Shown: positions 23,251 to 34,847 of the stretch, piece after piece
Position numbering within the stretch: the stretch's first letter is position 1
How the letters are laid out: the number at the start of each line of letters is the position of its first letter
NCBI GenBank assembly: GCA_950295325.1
Contig: OX485803.1
Coordinates: forward strand, 34,675,554 to 34,739,553
Direction of reading: 5' to 3'
Length of the DNA: 64,000 nucleotides
Origin: Polytrichum commune
Taxonomy: Eukaryota; Streptophyta; Polytrichopsida; Polytrichales; Polytrichaceae
Program-made: the position numbers and the translations under genes
Notes under the pieces: model-generated
The model's input: the letters and a program-made list of their open reading frames with translations, nothing else
Databases searched by the model: none
Told to the model about the DNA's origin: nothing

Positions 23251-24507
23251 ATCGTGGTGACCAATGGTTGTCTCTGGGGGCAGAGGACTCTGGTCAAGGG
23301 GCACAGCGGTCCATACCCATGGAGGAGGGAATTCACGCCATGGTTGGAGAAGCCGAAGGAATTTTTCAATTCGAGCAGCAAGTGATGGAGGAGCTTCGAG
23401 CTCAACATTTTTACACGGTTTTGGCTTTTTCGCCTCCGGTGGTGGCTTCATCATCACATATTGGTGGTGATGAAGAATTGCCAGACTCTAGTACTAGCAC
23501 TGAGACTGGGGGCATGGTCAATGCGTTTTCCTCTCATTAGCAATTAGAGTCTGTGCCAGCATCATGTGGTTCTCCTTTGGTGGAGAGGGAGACTACAGAG
23601 TTTGATGATTGGCCATTGGAATTAGGCCCTCATCTCATTGGTGTTGAGGCACGAAAGGTATGAGCATTCATTCGCTCGTATCGTAGGTGTTTTGCTTTTA
23701 GCCTTCAGGATCTTGAAGGTTATAAAGAAAAAACCTATCCACATTCAGTTGGAGGACGACCATCCCATTCTTCGGAGACCTTACAGGCTCAGTGTTTCCG
23801 AGCAGATTGGCGTTCAGGCTCGTTGCCGAGAGCTGTTGGCAGCAGGGCTAATCGAACTTTCCAACGGGGAGTATGCTTGTGTTACAGTTATGTCATCGAA
23901 GAAGGATATCTTTGGCAATTGGACGAAGAAGCGGATGTGTGGGGATTACCGTCCAGTTAATTGGAAGACCAAGTCGGATCGGTATCCCATGCCGATCCCG
24001 GAGGAGTTGTCCGATGTCATTGGATTTTCTCGGGTCTTCAGCACCTTGGACTTGAGATCCGGATATCACCAACTTCCATTACTTATGGGAGATCGGGTGA
24101 AAACTGCATTTTGGGGAGTTGATCATGATGATAAGGATCAACTATACTATTGGAAATTTCTTCCATTTGGCCTAAAAAATGCGCCTGCTGAGTTTCAGAG
24201 AGTGATGGACCAAGTCCTCTCTGGCTTGCCTTTTGCTCGGTGTTACATTGATGACGTGATCATTTTCACCAAAACACCACAGGAGCATGTAAAACATCTT
24301 CAAGCCGTTTTTGAGCAATTACGGCGGTGGGGATTGCACTTGCACCATGGCAAGTGCAAGTTTTTCCATGACCGACTAGCATATCTAGGTCATATGATTA
24401 TTCTAGGAGGTATTTTGGTACAACAAGCTAAGGTGGATGCCTTACAGAAGATCTCGGCACGGATCGATGTGCCGAGACTTCGTGCATTCTTGGGCTTGGC
24501 GAATTAG
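23251..24507 (+). pseudogene. Gypsy reverse transcriptase
   Basis: After a linker (23251-23600), the frame 23638-24507 gives a Ty3/gypsy reverse transcriptase. Visible motifs are RMCGDYRPVNWKT, FSTLDLRSGYHQ (first catalytic Asp), FLPFGLKNAPAEFQRVMD and CYIDDVIIF (the YIDD box, about 24244-24258), then KCKFFHDRLAYLGH and LRAFLGLAN. It copies element RNA into cDNA. A frameshift near 23660 separates the start (IRSYRRCFAFSL-type) from the rest, and a TAG at 24505-24507 followed by a TGA near 24518 separates it from RNase H. Confidence 0.92.
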
Positions 24508-25977
24508 TATCGGTGATTCAGCAAGAACTTTAGCTTAATCGCCAAGCCTCTCACCATTCTCACAAGCAAGGACCAACCTTGGACTTTGGGTCGTGAACAA
24601 CAGCAAGCATTTGAAACATTGAAGCAAAAACTAGGTGTAGCTCTAGTGCTTCGACGTCCGGATGTCTCCAAATCCTTCCAGTTGCATACGAATTGGAGTT
24701 CATTGGATTTGGGAGCAGTTCTCACTCAGAAGGATGATTTTGGCTGGGAGTATGTTGTTGCTTACGCGTCGCTAATGGCAGATGCTAATTATTCGTCCTA
24801 CGAGGGAGAAGCATTGGTGGCGGTATGGGCTATTGTCCATTTTAGGCCGTATCTTTATGGTCAGCACTTTATTTTAGTGATTGACCATCAGCCGTTACGG
24901 TGGCTCATGAAATCGGATAACCTTACTGGCAAGCTTGCCAAGTGGGCTTTGTTGGTTCAAAAGTATGACTTTGAGGTGGTACATTGTGCTCGGGTTACCA
25001 ACATGGATGCAGATGGACTCTCACGCAATCCAAGTCCTTCGGATGAGGACTTGACCGGGGCCAGGTGGCATGGAGATTGTGATCGAGAGGCGGCTCCAGG
25101 TTGGCACGCGGCTGCTTACCTCACTTTATTTTCTGGTGCATCTATTGAGATTCTGATAACATCGGATGATGAGATTGATCGGCCTCAAGCTATTGCGGAC
25201 ATATGGGAAGATCTTCCCGTATTGTATAAGCTTCAACAGGGTACCTTTCTTTTGTCTATTTCGGCAATGGAAACGAATAGGATTGGACATCGAATAACAA
25301 GGTTCCATTGGGAGAGCGGTTTGTTATTTCGATTATGGCCAGATAAGATATGGCGTATTGTCCCAAGGCCGGACCAGAGGGCCTTCTTGGTACGACAAGT
25401 GCATGAGGAACTTGGCGATTTTGACATACGTAGGACACATTCGATGCTACGTGGCCAATATTGGTGCACTGGCATGTATAAGCAGGTGGCTGCTTATATC
25501 GGGAGGTGTGAAGTTTGTGACCGGGTCAGGTCTAGCTTTAACACCTTGTCACCTCAGTTACAACTCTTACCTATCATGGGATTGGGCTACTGTTGGTCGC
25601 TAGACTTTGCAGGGCCGTTGGTTGTTACATCACATGGTGCAAAGTACGTGTTAGTGATGCTGGAGCACTTTAGTAAGTGGATTCAGCTTGTTGCTCTACC
25701 CCAAAACTCTGCAGAGTTGGCCGCGGCCGCCTTTTTGGATTGTGTGTTGGCACGTTTTGGAGCACCGGCTGAGGTGTTGACGGACCAAGGGAGGGAGTTC
25801 CTTGGTGTCTTTGAGGAGTTGTGGACTAAGGCGCTCATAGATCACCGTAGCATTTCTCGGGATCATCCGGAGCCAGATTGTTTGGCTGAACGAGTTGTTC
25901 AGACAACCAAACGTGGCTTGAGGAAATATGGATTACTTCGGGGAAGCCACCGGGAATGGGACCTTATGTTGTCATGA
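24508..25977 (+). pseudogene. Gypsy RNase H and integrase core
   Basis: The 463-codon frame from 24586 begins in the connection domain and runs through RNase H (TNWSSLDLGAVLTQ, YEGEALVAVWA, VIDHQPLRWLM, NMDADGLSR). The integrase follows: HHCC zinc finger (VHEELG, RTHSML, GRCEVC) and DDE core (SLDFAGPL; LTDQGREF; AERVVQT for the Glu). In the first RNase H motif the usual Asp is Asn (HTNWSS). The frame stops at 25977 near the end of the core. Domain order PR-RT-RH-INT is Ty3/gypsy, not copia. Confidence 0.9.
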
Positions 25978-26441
25978 ATTGCTATGGGCTATCGATTTAG
26001 TAGGCAGACCTCTTTGGCATCCTATAGCCATATTAGTTATTGTATGGATGTGAGCCTATACTCCCGAGTTTTATTCGAGAAAAACTATCTCCTATTGTGG
26101 ACTTGGATGACCCAAATATTTGGGCAGAGTGTTTGCAGGAGCGGGCTCAATTCTTCCAGAGGGCCATGTCTATGGCCATGGATAATTTGTCCATTGTTTA
26201 GAACCGTGACACATTGCGTTATGCACGCATTCGTAGTGGTGCTTACCGACCTCAGTTGCAGAAATTTCGGCAAGGGAATTATGTTTATCTCCAACGTGAG
26301 GCGCCTACGACATTGGATGTTAAGGCGGGGCGCACTATCCTTCGGGTGAAAGAGGTGTTGCCGAGTGGTTTGTTGTTGTTGGAAGGCAAGGATGGCAGGA
26401 AATGTCGCGAGCATATTAGTTTGCTATGTTTATTTTGCTAA
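25978..26441 (+). pseudogene. Gypsy integrase C terminus
   Basis: Across two frames the sequence continues the integrase: a WAECLQERAQFFQRAM-like helix near 26125-26165 and, in 26214-26441, a basic GPY/F-like module (KFRQGNYVYLQ, TILRVKEVLPSGLLLLEG). No chromodomain is visible. The coding part of the element ends at about 26441. Confidence 0.75.
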
Positions 26442-26692
26442 TTGATGTTGATGACGACACTCGATCTATTGTGTTTAACGATCTTAGTTTACACGACAGG
26501 GCGGTGAAATTAATTATGTGGAATCTGATGGCCAACCATCAGAGGCGATTAAGGATGGGGCTCACATTGCACCCAGCCTACAATTCCTTGGGATGACGTT
26601 CGCTACACTAGTTGGTTGCGGAGCAATCCTTCATTATCCATACCCTTGGATTTACTTGGTCCTAGCTGCTTGGCGGGACTCTATAGTCAGCT

Positions 26693-26780
26693 AAGAGGGG
26701 TATGTTGAGATGTGTTGTTCATGTGTAACCTTGCTATGTTTTAGTGTTATTTGTTAGTGGTGGTTGGTACTTAAGCTGCA
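26693..26780 (+). repeat. Polypurine tract and start of gypsy 3' LTR
   Basis: AAGAGGGG at 26693-26700 is a plausible polypurine tract, followed by TA and TGTTGAGATG at 26703, which looks like an LTR start. I cannot pair it with a 5' LTR, and the LTR may be truncated after about 80 bases. Confidence 0.5.
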
Positions 26781-28680
26781 GTGACACACGATCGGTATTT
26801 ACACGACAAAGCTGATATGCAGGAGAAGGACGCAACAAGGTGCATGAATAGTGAGGCAAATGATGCGGCTGATTTGAATGAAGACAAGTCAATCGACACG
26901 GAGCAAAAAATCAATGTGGTAGGCGAATCTTCGAGGTTTTTGTCTTTTCGCGAGAGGATGAAAGGATTATCGTTGCATCGTCATCCATTGAAGGATCGAA
27001 TGTCAACCATAAACCCCCACCCTTAAGCGTCGTAGTCCGGGTGAGAGCCAATGATTCACACGTACTTAATTACCTCCTCTTCCCATTGAACTCAGCACTG
27101 AGGCACCAGAGGTATCCATGCCACGCCACAACTTCACTTAAAGAGGAACCAAGTTACAAACATTAAAAAATGCCCTTCTCCCGCGTGAAATATATTCATA
27201 CCTTCACTAGTTGAGTTCCAGACACACCACCCTATCAACACATTCCCACAAGTTCTTTCCTAACATAATACAGTACAATGTTAACTCCTACGCTACACCT
27301 AAGCTGGCCTCCCTAATTAATTATCCAATGCTCTAGCATGTTAAGTGGATGGCCTTAACCCAACTCCCAAAACCTCAACTGCCGCCCTTCATTCCTGCTC
27401 TTCCGACCAACAACTCCAGTATTCTGCCTAGGTACAGAGTAGTGTTGATCTGCATCAATTGCACTCACCCTTGAATAGGCCCAGTTCACCCAGGGCGCCC
27501 ACCGAGTGCAGAGAGCAGCTTCGCTGGGAAAATGCCTCTCTACCTCCCCGAATCCTCTTGGTAGCTCCAAGCCTAGCTCCTTGTTGTCTTCCCCTTACCT
27601 CAAACGGCTTCACCTCTGCCTCAGTATACACCCAAGGGAACAACTCCCGTCCCCTGTTGCTGCATTCTCGGAAGAGCCCAGGCATGCTTCAACTCACTGT
27701 GGCGAAATGCCCAGAGGTGAATTGCTCCTCCGTATTAACCACCTTTTCAGAGGAGAGCCTTGCGCAGATGCATTGGACCACGACAATCTCCCTCCAAAAA
27801 TTCACTTATTTAGCTCTCAACACCTTCACAACTGCGTGGAATTAGTGCCCTGATTGTTACCTTAAGCAGCTGGAATTCAACATGAATGAGTGTTGATCTG
27901 GCCCTCTTGCATTCTTCGACACACAAATGCTACTTTCTCCGCCCAGCTTGGCCACTGGAGGAAAGAGCCTCCCGACAGAGCTGCAACTGCAATACCTCAC
28001 AGCGATTCCTGACCCTGCATCAGCCTTTGCCGACCTTTCCCTCACAAGCAACCAGCTCCCTGTCGCCACTTTGATTGCAGCGATTCCGCCACTTAATCTG
28101 GCAGGGTCTTCACCCTCTGTGTAACAGCCCCAACTAGCAGGCCACCGTCCGAACACCTCTGATTCAGATTGGCACTTCCGAATTCAGGAGCTAGAGATTG
28201 TAATTCGCTCCTGCCCAGTCTACGAAACCCACAACCAACGCCTTGCTGGCCTCGTATGGTGAATGCTAAATCTCGAATCAAAAATTTGGCAGGGACATTG
28301 CCCCACTGTCGCCGCTCCTTGTTTTTGGTGTTCGGTGAAACGAGAGAAAATGAGAGAGGATGCCCCTGAACTTGCCGGACCTCTCTCCTGGGCACCCCAG
28401 AAATCTAGATGCCTCATCCCTTCAGAACAAGACCCCCTTCCTTAAACAGGCAGACCCCAAATCCGAGACCAACAATATTTTTTAAGCCCGACACCCATAA
28501 TCCTAACCTAAATCCCTTGACTTTAAGTGTCACATAAAATCTAATTGACTAATTACTTGTTTTTGGCCTTTTCCCCATACATTTCACACAGTCTCACGTA
28601 AAACTTAAATCCCCTTAACTTTTAAAATTCTAGAACTCTCTAGCTTCTAACTAATTCAATCAAAACAGTACTGCACCCGT
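26781..28680. repeat. Repeat region, partly shared with 46.5-50.6 kb
   Basis: Several overlapping frames of 60-130 codons occur on both strands with no domain. The stretch near 27010-27050 (CCCCCACCCTTAAGCGTCGTAGTCC...) matches 46495-46535, and further short similarities follow (..CTAAGCTG.CC.., ..GTGGATGGCCTTA..). I read this as one copy of a dispersed, gene-poor repeat, perhaps an LTR or LARD-like element. No gene is supported. Confidence 0.45.
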
Positions 28681-28689
28681 TAAAATGTT

Positions 28690-29420
28690 ATAAAGGTTAA
28701 ATTGAAATGTGGGCACCATATTGGGTTCACATAATTGGCAACCATCAGGGGATGGATCCAGAATCTCTTGCTGCAAGAAAATTTTCGCTTGCAAATCCCC
28801 GCCAGGTTGCATGTGCTTAACCAAGTCGACCCCAGTACTAGGGCTGACCTCCGACTACTAGGGCTGACCTCCAACAAAAACTTTGTCTGTCTCGTCACCC
28901 TGGCCTGAGAATTGATTATGTTGGACATAGGCCCAAGCGATGCCATCCATAACTCCCAACCTACGTAAGTATTTGAAGGGTGTAACCTTGTTTCGGAGGT
29001 GGGGGGAATTCAACTCCTTGCACCGATAAAAAACGGGCTCAAGTTCTTCCAACGAAAGAAGTTGATGAGGGTCACTATCATTACGGAGGAGGAACTCACC
29101 CACAAGATCTTTATTGGCTTCAAGAACAATTTTGGTATGAGTGGCTTGGGGCGTTTTCTTCACGTGCTCCTCGATGAAGACGTCGATGCGCTTGCGGCTA
29201 TCTCTACAGTTGCCAACCTTGACGGGGTGCCGATGGTAGCCCAGATGAATACACGCACGCTGAGTGGTGTCACTGCCGTGGACTTAGAAGATTTTGGCGT
29301 GGCATAGAGCAATGCAACTGGGAGGCTCCTTACAGATCCTACACATTAGGTTGGAGAAGGTATGCACGGGACCACCAACGGGAAAGGGCTTGTGAGCCCA
29401 ATATGGTGCCCACAAGTGTT
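28690..29420 (-). pseudogene. Fragment of MULE-type transposase (N-terminal part)
   Basis: Read on the minus strand, two frames give a protein related to the element split around 52-58 kb: RACIHLGYHRHPVK-like, then HVKKTPQATHTKIVLEANKD, EELEPVFYRCKELNS and KVTPFKYLRRLG. The pair CRICKEPPSCIALCHAKIF here parallels CKICRLPHVCIALCHIRIL at about 50890-50950. The fragment ends around GDETDKVFV (about 28870), before the catalytic domain. It contains one internal stop. A 19-base direct duplication (ACTAGGGCTGACCTCC..) abuts its end at 28837-28875. Confidence 0.75.
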
Positions 29421-30540
29421 CTTAGACCAAATATACTACTAGGACTTAGACTTTGACGTTTGCTTTGTATTCAAAAACATAAAAAGAGTGAAGCTTGGTT
29501 TTTGGAGTGACAATTGAATTTAAAGCTAGATAGGAGTTAAGGTTACTAGTAGATCTTGGGTATTAGGAATAAAGAGGATGATGAGAAAGAGCATTCATCA
29601 ATACTTGTACCTCATATTTTGAAATAAAATATCACTTGTTGATGTTGCAATTGGAAGTGGATTTATTACGGTGCTATAATGCTCACGACATTAAATAGAT
29701 TATGTAAGCCAACTGCTTTCACCTGGACTACGACGCACAAGGGTGGGGTTTATGGCTGACAAAAGCCTATGTTATTAAGTTCATAATATATGGCATCACC
29801 ACCTACCAGTTTGGTGTACGCCCTACCCCGAACCTTTCAAGGCCCTGTGCGGGTTTCTTGAAGGTTGATTGATACTTACACCCTTCGATCTTTGTCGTCG
29901 GAGGGGTAGTCTCAATCCTCCGAGTTAAGTTTCCGGTTGGTTTTTTGCCCACGAGGATCGTACGAATGTTATGATTATTATTAATTCAACACGGTTTGAT
30001 CACGAAAATTTAACTTTATGGGACCGGGGCATAAGGCAACCTATCTGTTCAACATGTTGCACAATCTTCAAGGGTTGGGACCATCACTTCCAACCCTGGG
30101 GGCAACAACATGATGGTGGTTTCGTGAGTAATTATTCCCACCTTACCATCTACAAACATACAGAGTAGTTATGCTGGTGATTAACCCGGCTTCACCATAC
30201 ACGAACGAGCTATGAATGAAAAACTACTATCACAACACTTAACCGAGAGGCTCTGCATACATGGGAGTTGGAATCCCCCTCGGCGACTAGGTGGATATTA
30301 CCCCCCTAGCCTTACATGGATAGTGGAGTTGGGGTGAGAATTTACCTTTGTTACGCTCCCTCTAATCCTAAATTAAAGAGTATAGGGTTAAAACGCTTAC
30401 CGATTGACTCCCATCTTGGTTTGGTGAAGGTTGGTGTGGAAACCCTACTCCAACACTAGGCCGCCCACAACACCAACTCCTACCCGCCAACCTTGTATGG
30501 ACGAACCTCTTTTCCTAAGGCAGCAAACATCCCTTCGTTT
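29421..30540. other. Intergenic repeat-like DNA, no gene recognised
   Basis: Only short frames (65 codons at most) and no domain. Segments around 29820-29950 and 30100-30330 look like decayed non-coding repeat sequence. Confidence 0.4.
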
Positions 30541-31140
30541 AAACGGCCACAACTTTTGCTCACAAGCTTCAATTGGAACAATTCCTAATAATCTAAAAAG
30601 CTAAGAACAAAAAATATAATTCATCTAATTATCAAAGCAACTATATGGATCTTTTTAAAGATATGAGCTTACAAAATCAGCTCTTCGAATTCAAGAGGCA
30701 GATGGGATACCTTCATTCAAACATCCATAATTTTTTCATATTAACTTAGATTCTAGCAAGCTTAGACTTTCTAGAAACCTTAAAATCATATTTATAACTA
30801 TTCTAAATATAAAAACAACTTCATGCTTTTTCTTACAAGTATGAACTTACAAAGTCAGGTCTTATATTTTAAGAGGCAGTTGAGATGCCTTCATTCAAAC
30901 ATTCATAACTCTCACTCCTTAAATATGACTGTGACAAACTTATGTTTTCTAGAAAGCTAACAACAAAAATTATAATGATTTTGAATATCAAAGCAACTGG
31001 ATCATTTTTCTTTTAGTTATGCGCTTGCAAAATCAGCGCTTGTAATTTAAGACGCAGCTGAGATATCTTCAGTCAAACACTCATAACTTTTGCTCCCTAA
31101 CTTTGATACTAACAATTCTAGGCTTTTTGAAAAGATAACA
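30540..31140. repeat. Tandem repeat, period about 178 bp, about three copies
   Basis: A motif of the form TATG.(A/G)CTT.CAAA.TCAG..CTT followed by AAG(A)GCAG and TTCATTCAAAC starts at about 30663, 30840 and 31018, a period of 177-178 bases. Copies are roughly 70-75 percent alike by eye. A partial unit continues to about 31140. Confidence 0.75.
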
Positions 31141-34100
31141 TCAAAGGCTAAATTCATTCAAAATTTGAAGGCTAAAATGCAATTTTTGTGTGTATTACAC
31201 TTGCTTGGAAGTGACACATTTACTTAGAGGTGTATTAAAAAACACACTACGTTCTCTCAAGAATTCTAACTACAAGAATTCTAACTTATAGCTATATTGA
31301 ATGAATGAGGATGTTTCCTCTTTCTAACTACAATTCTAGAAGGCTTCGCCATGCAAAAAATGAAAAATGTGAAGAGAAATTAAAAGGGAAAGAGGGGATT
31401 TTTCAAACATCTCAAAAAATAGTTGGACCCCTTCGCCACCAGCTCCATTCTTCAAACTCTTTCCCAAAATTTCGGCTCGGTGTTTTTTCCCGATTGAGGT
31501 TGTCATCCTCTCGCCGAGGTGGCTCAGGCAGGAAACCTTAGAACATTTCTAATTTTTCGCCATCGAGTTACCAAGGGGACAAGTGGGCAGGTAGCGCCCT
31601 TGCTTTCTTTCTATTTTATCTTCAAAAGTATTCAAGCCGATTTCGTTTTCTTACGCCAAACACCTCCAATAGTCTTGTGTGAACCCTATTAACTAATAAA
31701 CTAATATTTGTTTAGCAAACATCAACTAATATTTATTTAGCTAGCATCTACTAACATTTGCTTAGGTAGCAGTTTTTACTAGCTAACATATTTTTTTCTA
31801 CTTCATTATTTTCTAGCACTTCTTAGTTTTTATTTTAACCAACCTTACCCTTTATTAGAATTTTGTTACTTCCGGTTGAAGGCTTGAAGTCCTCAGTACT
31901 TCACCTTCAATCTTCTTGGCTAACTACTAATTGAACTAATTTTCCCTAAATTCCTTATCAATTCTAAATTTTAGTGCTATCATTCTAACTAAAAGTGATC
32001 CCGCAGAGTGGTGGACCACTCTAAGGGTTCACATATGTGTATAAAATACATATCCTAAACCCAAGTCTACAAGGTTGATATTATAACCATAGTATTAATT
32101 TATAACAATTTTTGGATGTTAGACAACAAACAGTCTCACAATAAGATGTAAACGACTTTGGTTGCAAGAAGTGTGGTTAAGATATACTAGTGGTTCGAGT
32201 ATAGTTGTTAAGTGAGTCATTCCCCTAAGTAGACTTCACTAGAGTTTTAGTTAGATAATCTAGGCACTAGAAAGAAGATAATGCCACACAATTAATCATT
32301 GTCAATTTTTTAAATTTCAACATCATTATAAAAAATATATATTCATATAACCATAACCCTTTAATTCTTAACCCCTTTAATGAACCACCATTACTAAAAA
32401 TTCAGCCATAATCATATTAACTAGGAACCCTAAACCCGAACTCCCAATTACCACACCAAAGCTCGAAGAGAATTGGCAATTACTTAGAGATGAACTAGTT
32501 GAGTTTGAAAAATAATTGGTTGAAGTATCACTTACAATTAAAAATATCATTTTTTACCAAGTAAGTAACTTATATTCTGTTTTTTAAGTGTGCATACAAT
32601 ATCTTTATGTTTTATGCGTAGAATATAATACTATTACTACATTGCACCTGCCACAGTTGTAGGCCTCCAAGTTGTAGCACGTACAACATGCACCTCTGCC
32701 ACCATTGAGGCGGGCCCAACACTAAATCTTTGAACAATGAAGGTGTGGCAAGCGGTAGCAAGGGGGGCCACCCAAGTGGCAACAACCTTGCCCCAATTAA
32801 GCTAAGCTCATGAGCCAAGGCTAATATGACAATGCAATGCAACACCACAGTGAAAGAGGCGGTCGTAGGGTGTCAAGCCCTATCCCACAAAGAAATTGCC
32901 TTGCCTCGATACTACAAGGGTTTCAAGGGGTATTACAAGTTGGAATAATACCCCAAAACAACTTGTATCACTATATTCGTTAATTTGAGACTTTCTCTTG
33001 TCTCAAATTAATACATGGACCACAACAACATGGTCTAATGTTTGGGTCGTCCTACCTAAACCATCTTGATATGAGTTCTTAATTGGGTTCTTGATATGAA
33101 CACCCTCTTCAAAGTATTTGCATCTTACAACATTCTCCAATATCTGTTTGATTTTATCCATGTTCTTAGATTTGTAACTGTCTCAAAATGCCCAAAAAGT
33201 CCCAAATTAACGAATGTAGGATATTCCATGAAATCCCAAGTAGGATATCTTGCCAAGAGAATGACCATGTAGGGAATGGTCATTGGTTAAACAATTATGA
33301 TCTGCAATTTAAACTTCCACTTGTTCACAACTCTCTTGGCACACAATAGGGGGTCCAAATTATAGATTGGAATTGTCCTTCTAGTGAACGTTCCTTTCTA
33401 GTCCCCATTTTTCGTTTCTTATTTTCCGGGCTTGAAATAGAGGAAAAACGTTTTTTTTTGGCACATGCAAGGCATCGCATGTACCATTGGGGTATTACAC
33501 ATACCATTGGGTATTATGCATACCACTAGGGCATTTCGGTGAAGGATATAGTAGAAAATGAAACAAAAAATGGGACAAGATTTTTAAGCACAGAAATGCC
33601 CTTTGGGTTGGAATGCACAAAAAGTGAAACTATGTCCCTTGGTTCCACCATAAGTTTTTGTTAGTCCCTCCCTAGGGACTTTTCCCGATACATAAAGAAC
33701 CAACACAAGTTTGTGTGTGCTCCAATATGGCCCTTACCTAATATCAATTCCTTGGAAGGTCCTACTCATTTTGAGTTTAACCTTTAAGGTAGACATGCCT
33801 AATTCAGTTATTTATCTCAATTGGACACTTATATTTGAGTGGTATGTGGGTTGATGAAGCCTCAAAAAAAAAATACCAAAAAGACATGTGTTTAAAGAAA
33901 TTGGATTACATGCTCAAAATTTATTAACCATTTTAGTCTCGGTAGTCAACATAATTGACGGGGACCTATATGACCAATTAATAAGTGTGACAACTCTCAA
34001 TTTGAGAATGACTGAGATGTTCATATAAGCTCCGAAAAGTGTGAGAAAAGCGGCCTATGGTCTCAATTGGGATTCGCTAGCCATCTTGTACTCCTCACGT

Positions 34101-34181
34101 GTTTCATATCCTATGAAAAGTGAGCCACTCAAAAAAAAGTAAGCGTTTAAGATCCATCTACCATAATTGCCTTGAAAGTAA
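31141..34181. other. Intergenic DNA with MITEs, no gene recognised
   Basis: AT-rich, with no frame above 78 codons and no domain. It contains the MITE at 32974-33216 and a segment at about 33780-34000 that is repeated at 44225-44420. Confidence 0.45.
32974..33216. mobile_element. Stowaway-like MITE
   Basis: The left end TATTCGTTAATTTGAGACTTT and the complement of the right end (CATTCGTTAATTTGGGACTTT) match at 19 of 21 positions. TA flanks both sides (32972-32973 and 33217-33218), as for Tc1/mariner-type elements. Just inside the left end is a perfect 12-bp hairpin (32980-32991 with 33000-33011). Confidence 0.6.
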
Positions 34182-34695
34182 GGGCCGCTTTACACTTAGA
34201 GGCCGGGCCAATTCGTTGTGTAAGAGGCTTGAAATCCTCATTTGTGATTGGTCAAAAGGCTCAAATCGGCCCCAACCCCTTTACATCTAGAGGCCGGGCC
34301 GATTTGGTGGTATGATTTTTTAAATTAAAAAATGTATGTTATGACACGGCCCGAGCTCGTTGAATTGGGTGCACCCAAAATGGAAGGCCAATGTCATATT
34401 CCACTAAAAAAATCTTCTTAAATAAAGTATAATTTTTTAAAGTGAACTAGATCCATTGGATTATGTGGAATCTAAAGGCTCTATCTTAGATTATGCTACA
34501 TCCGTTGGATTAGGCTTTTTTTTTTTAATAAGCTTGGCTTCTTGGCCCGAGGGCCTTTACATATGGGAAAATTGGCCCCCGGTATAATCTTATTATAATG
34601 TGTAGTAGAGGCCGGCCTCCAACCCAAAAAAGGCTAAAATTTTGTGCAATCGGCCTCAAGGAAAATTGGCCCGGCCTCTAGGTGTAAAGCGGCCC
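34182..34695. mobile_element. Tourist-like (PIF/Harbinger) MITE
   Basis: GGGCCGCTTTACACTTAGAG begins at 34182, and the complement of the right end is GGGCCGCTTTACACCTAGAG; the match extends about 33 bases with one or two changes. TAA flanks both ends (34179-34181 and 34696-34698), the 3-bp duplication typical of PIF/Harbinger elements. An internal partial copy of the terminal repeat (CTTTACATCTAGAGGCCGG) lies near 34280. The element ends about 150 bases from the stop codon of the kinase gene at 34848. Confidence 0.9.
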
Positions 34696-34847
34696 TAAGT
34701 GAACAACTGGTTTCTGAAATGAACCTCTTGAAGCCTACTTTTTATTTCACTTCAAAGATTTTGAACATTCCAAAACAATTGATCCTTTTATTGTATCTAC
34801 AAGCTCTATATGTCCAAGAATTCAACTACACAAATATAGGTGTTCAA

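Noticed and set aside
22464-23457. Minus-strand frames opposite the methyltransferase
   Set aside because: Shadows of the plus-strand methyltransferase and linker coding sequence.
27459-28445. Several 60-128 codon frames on both strands
   Set aside because: Pro/Ser-rich composition in a repeat; no homology recognised and frames overlap on both strands.
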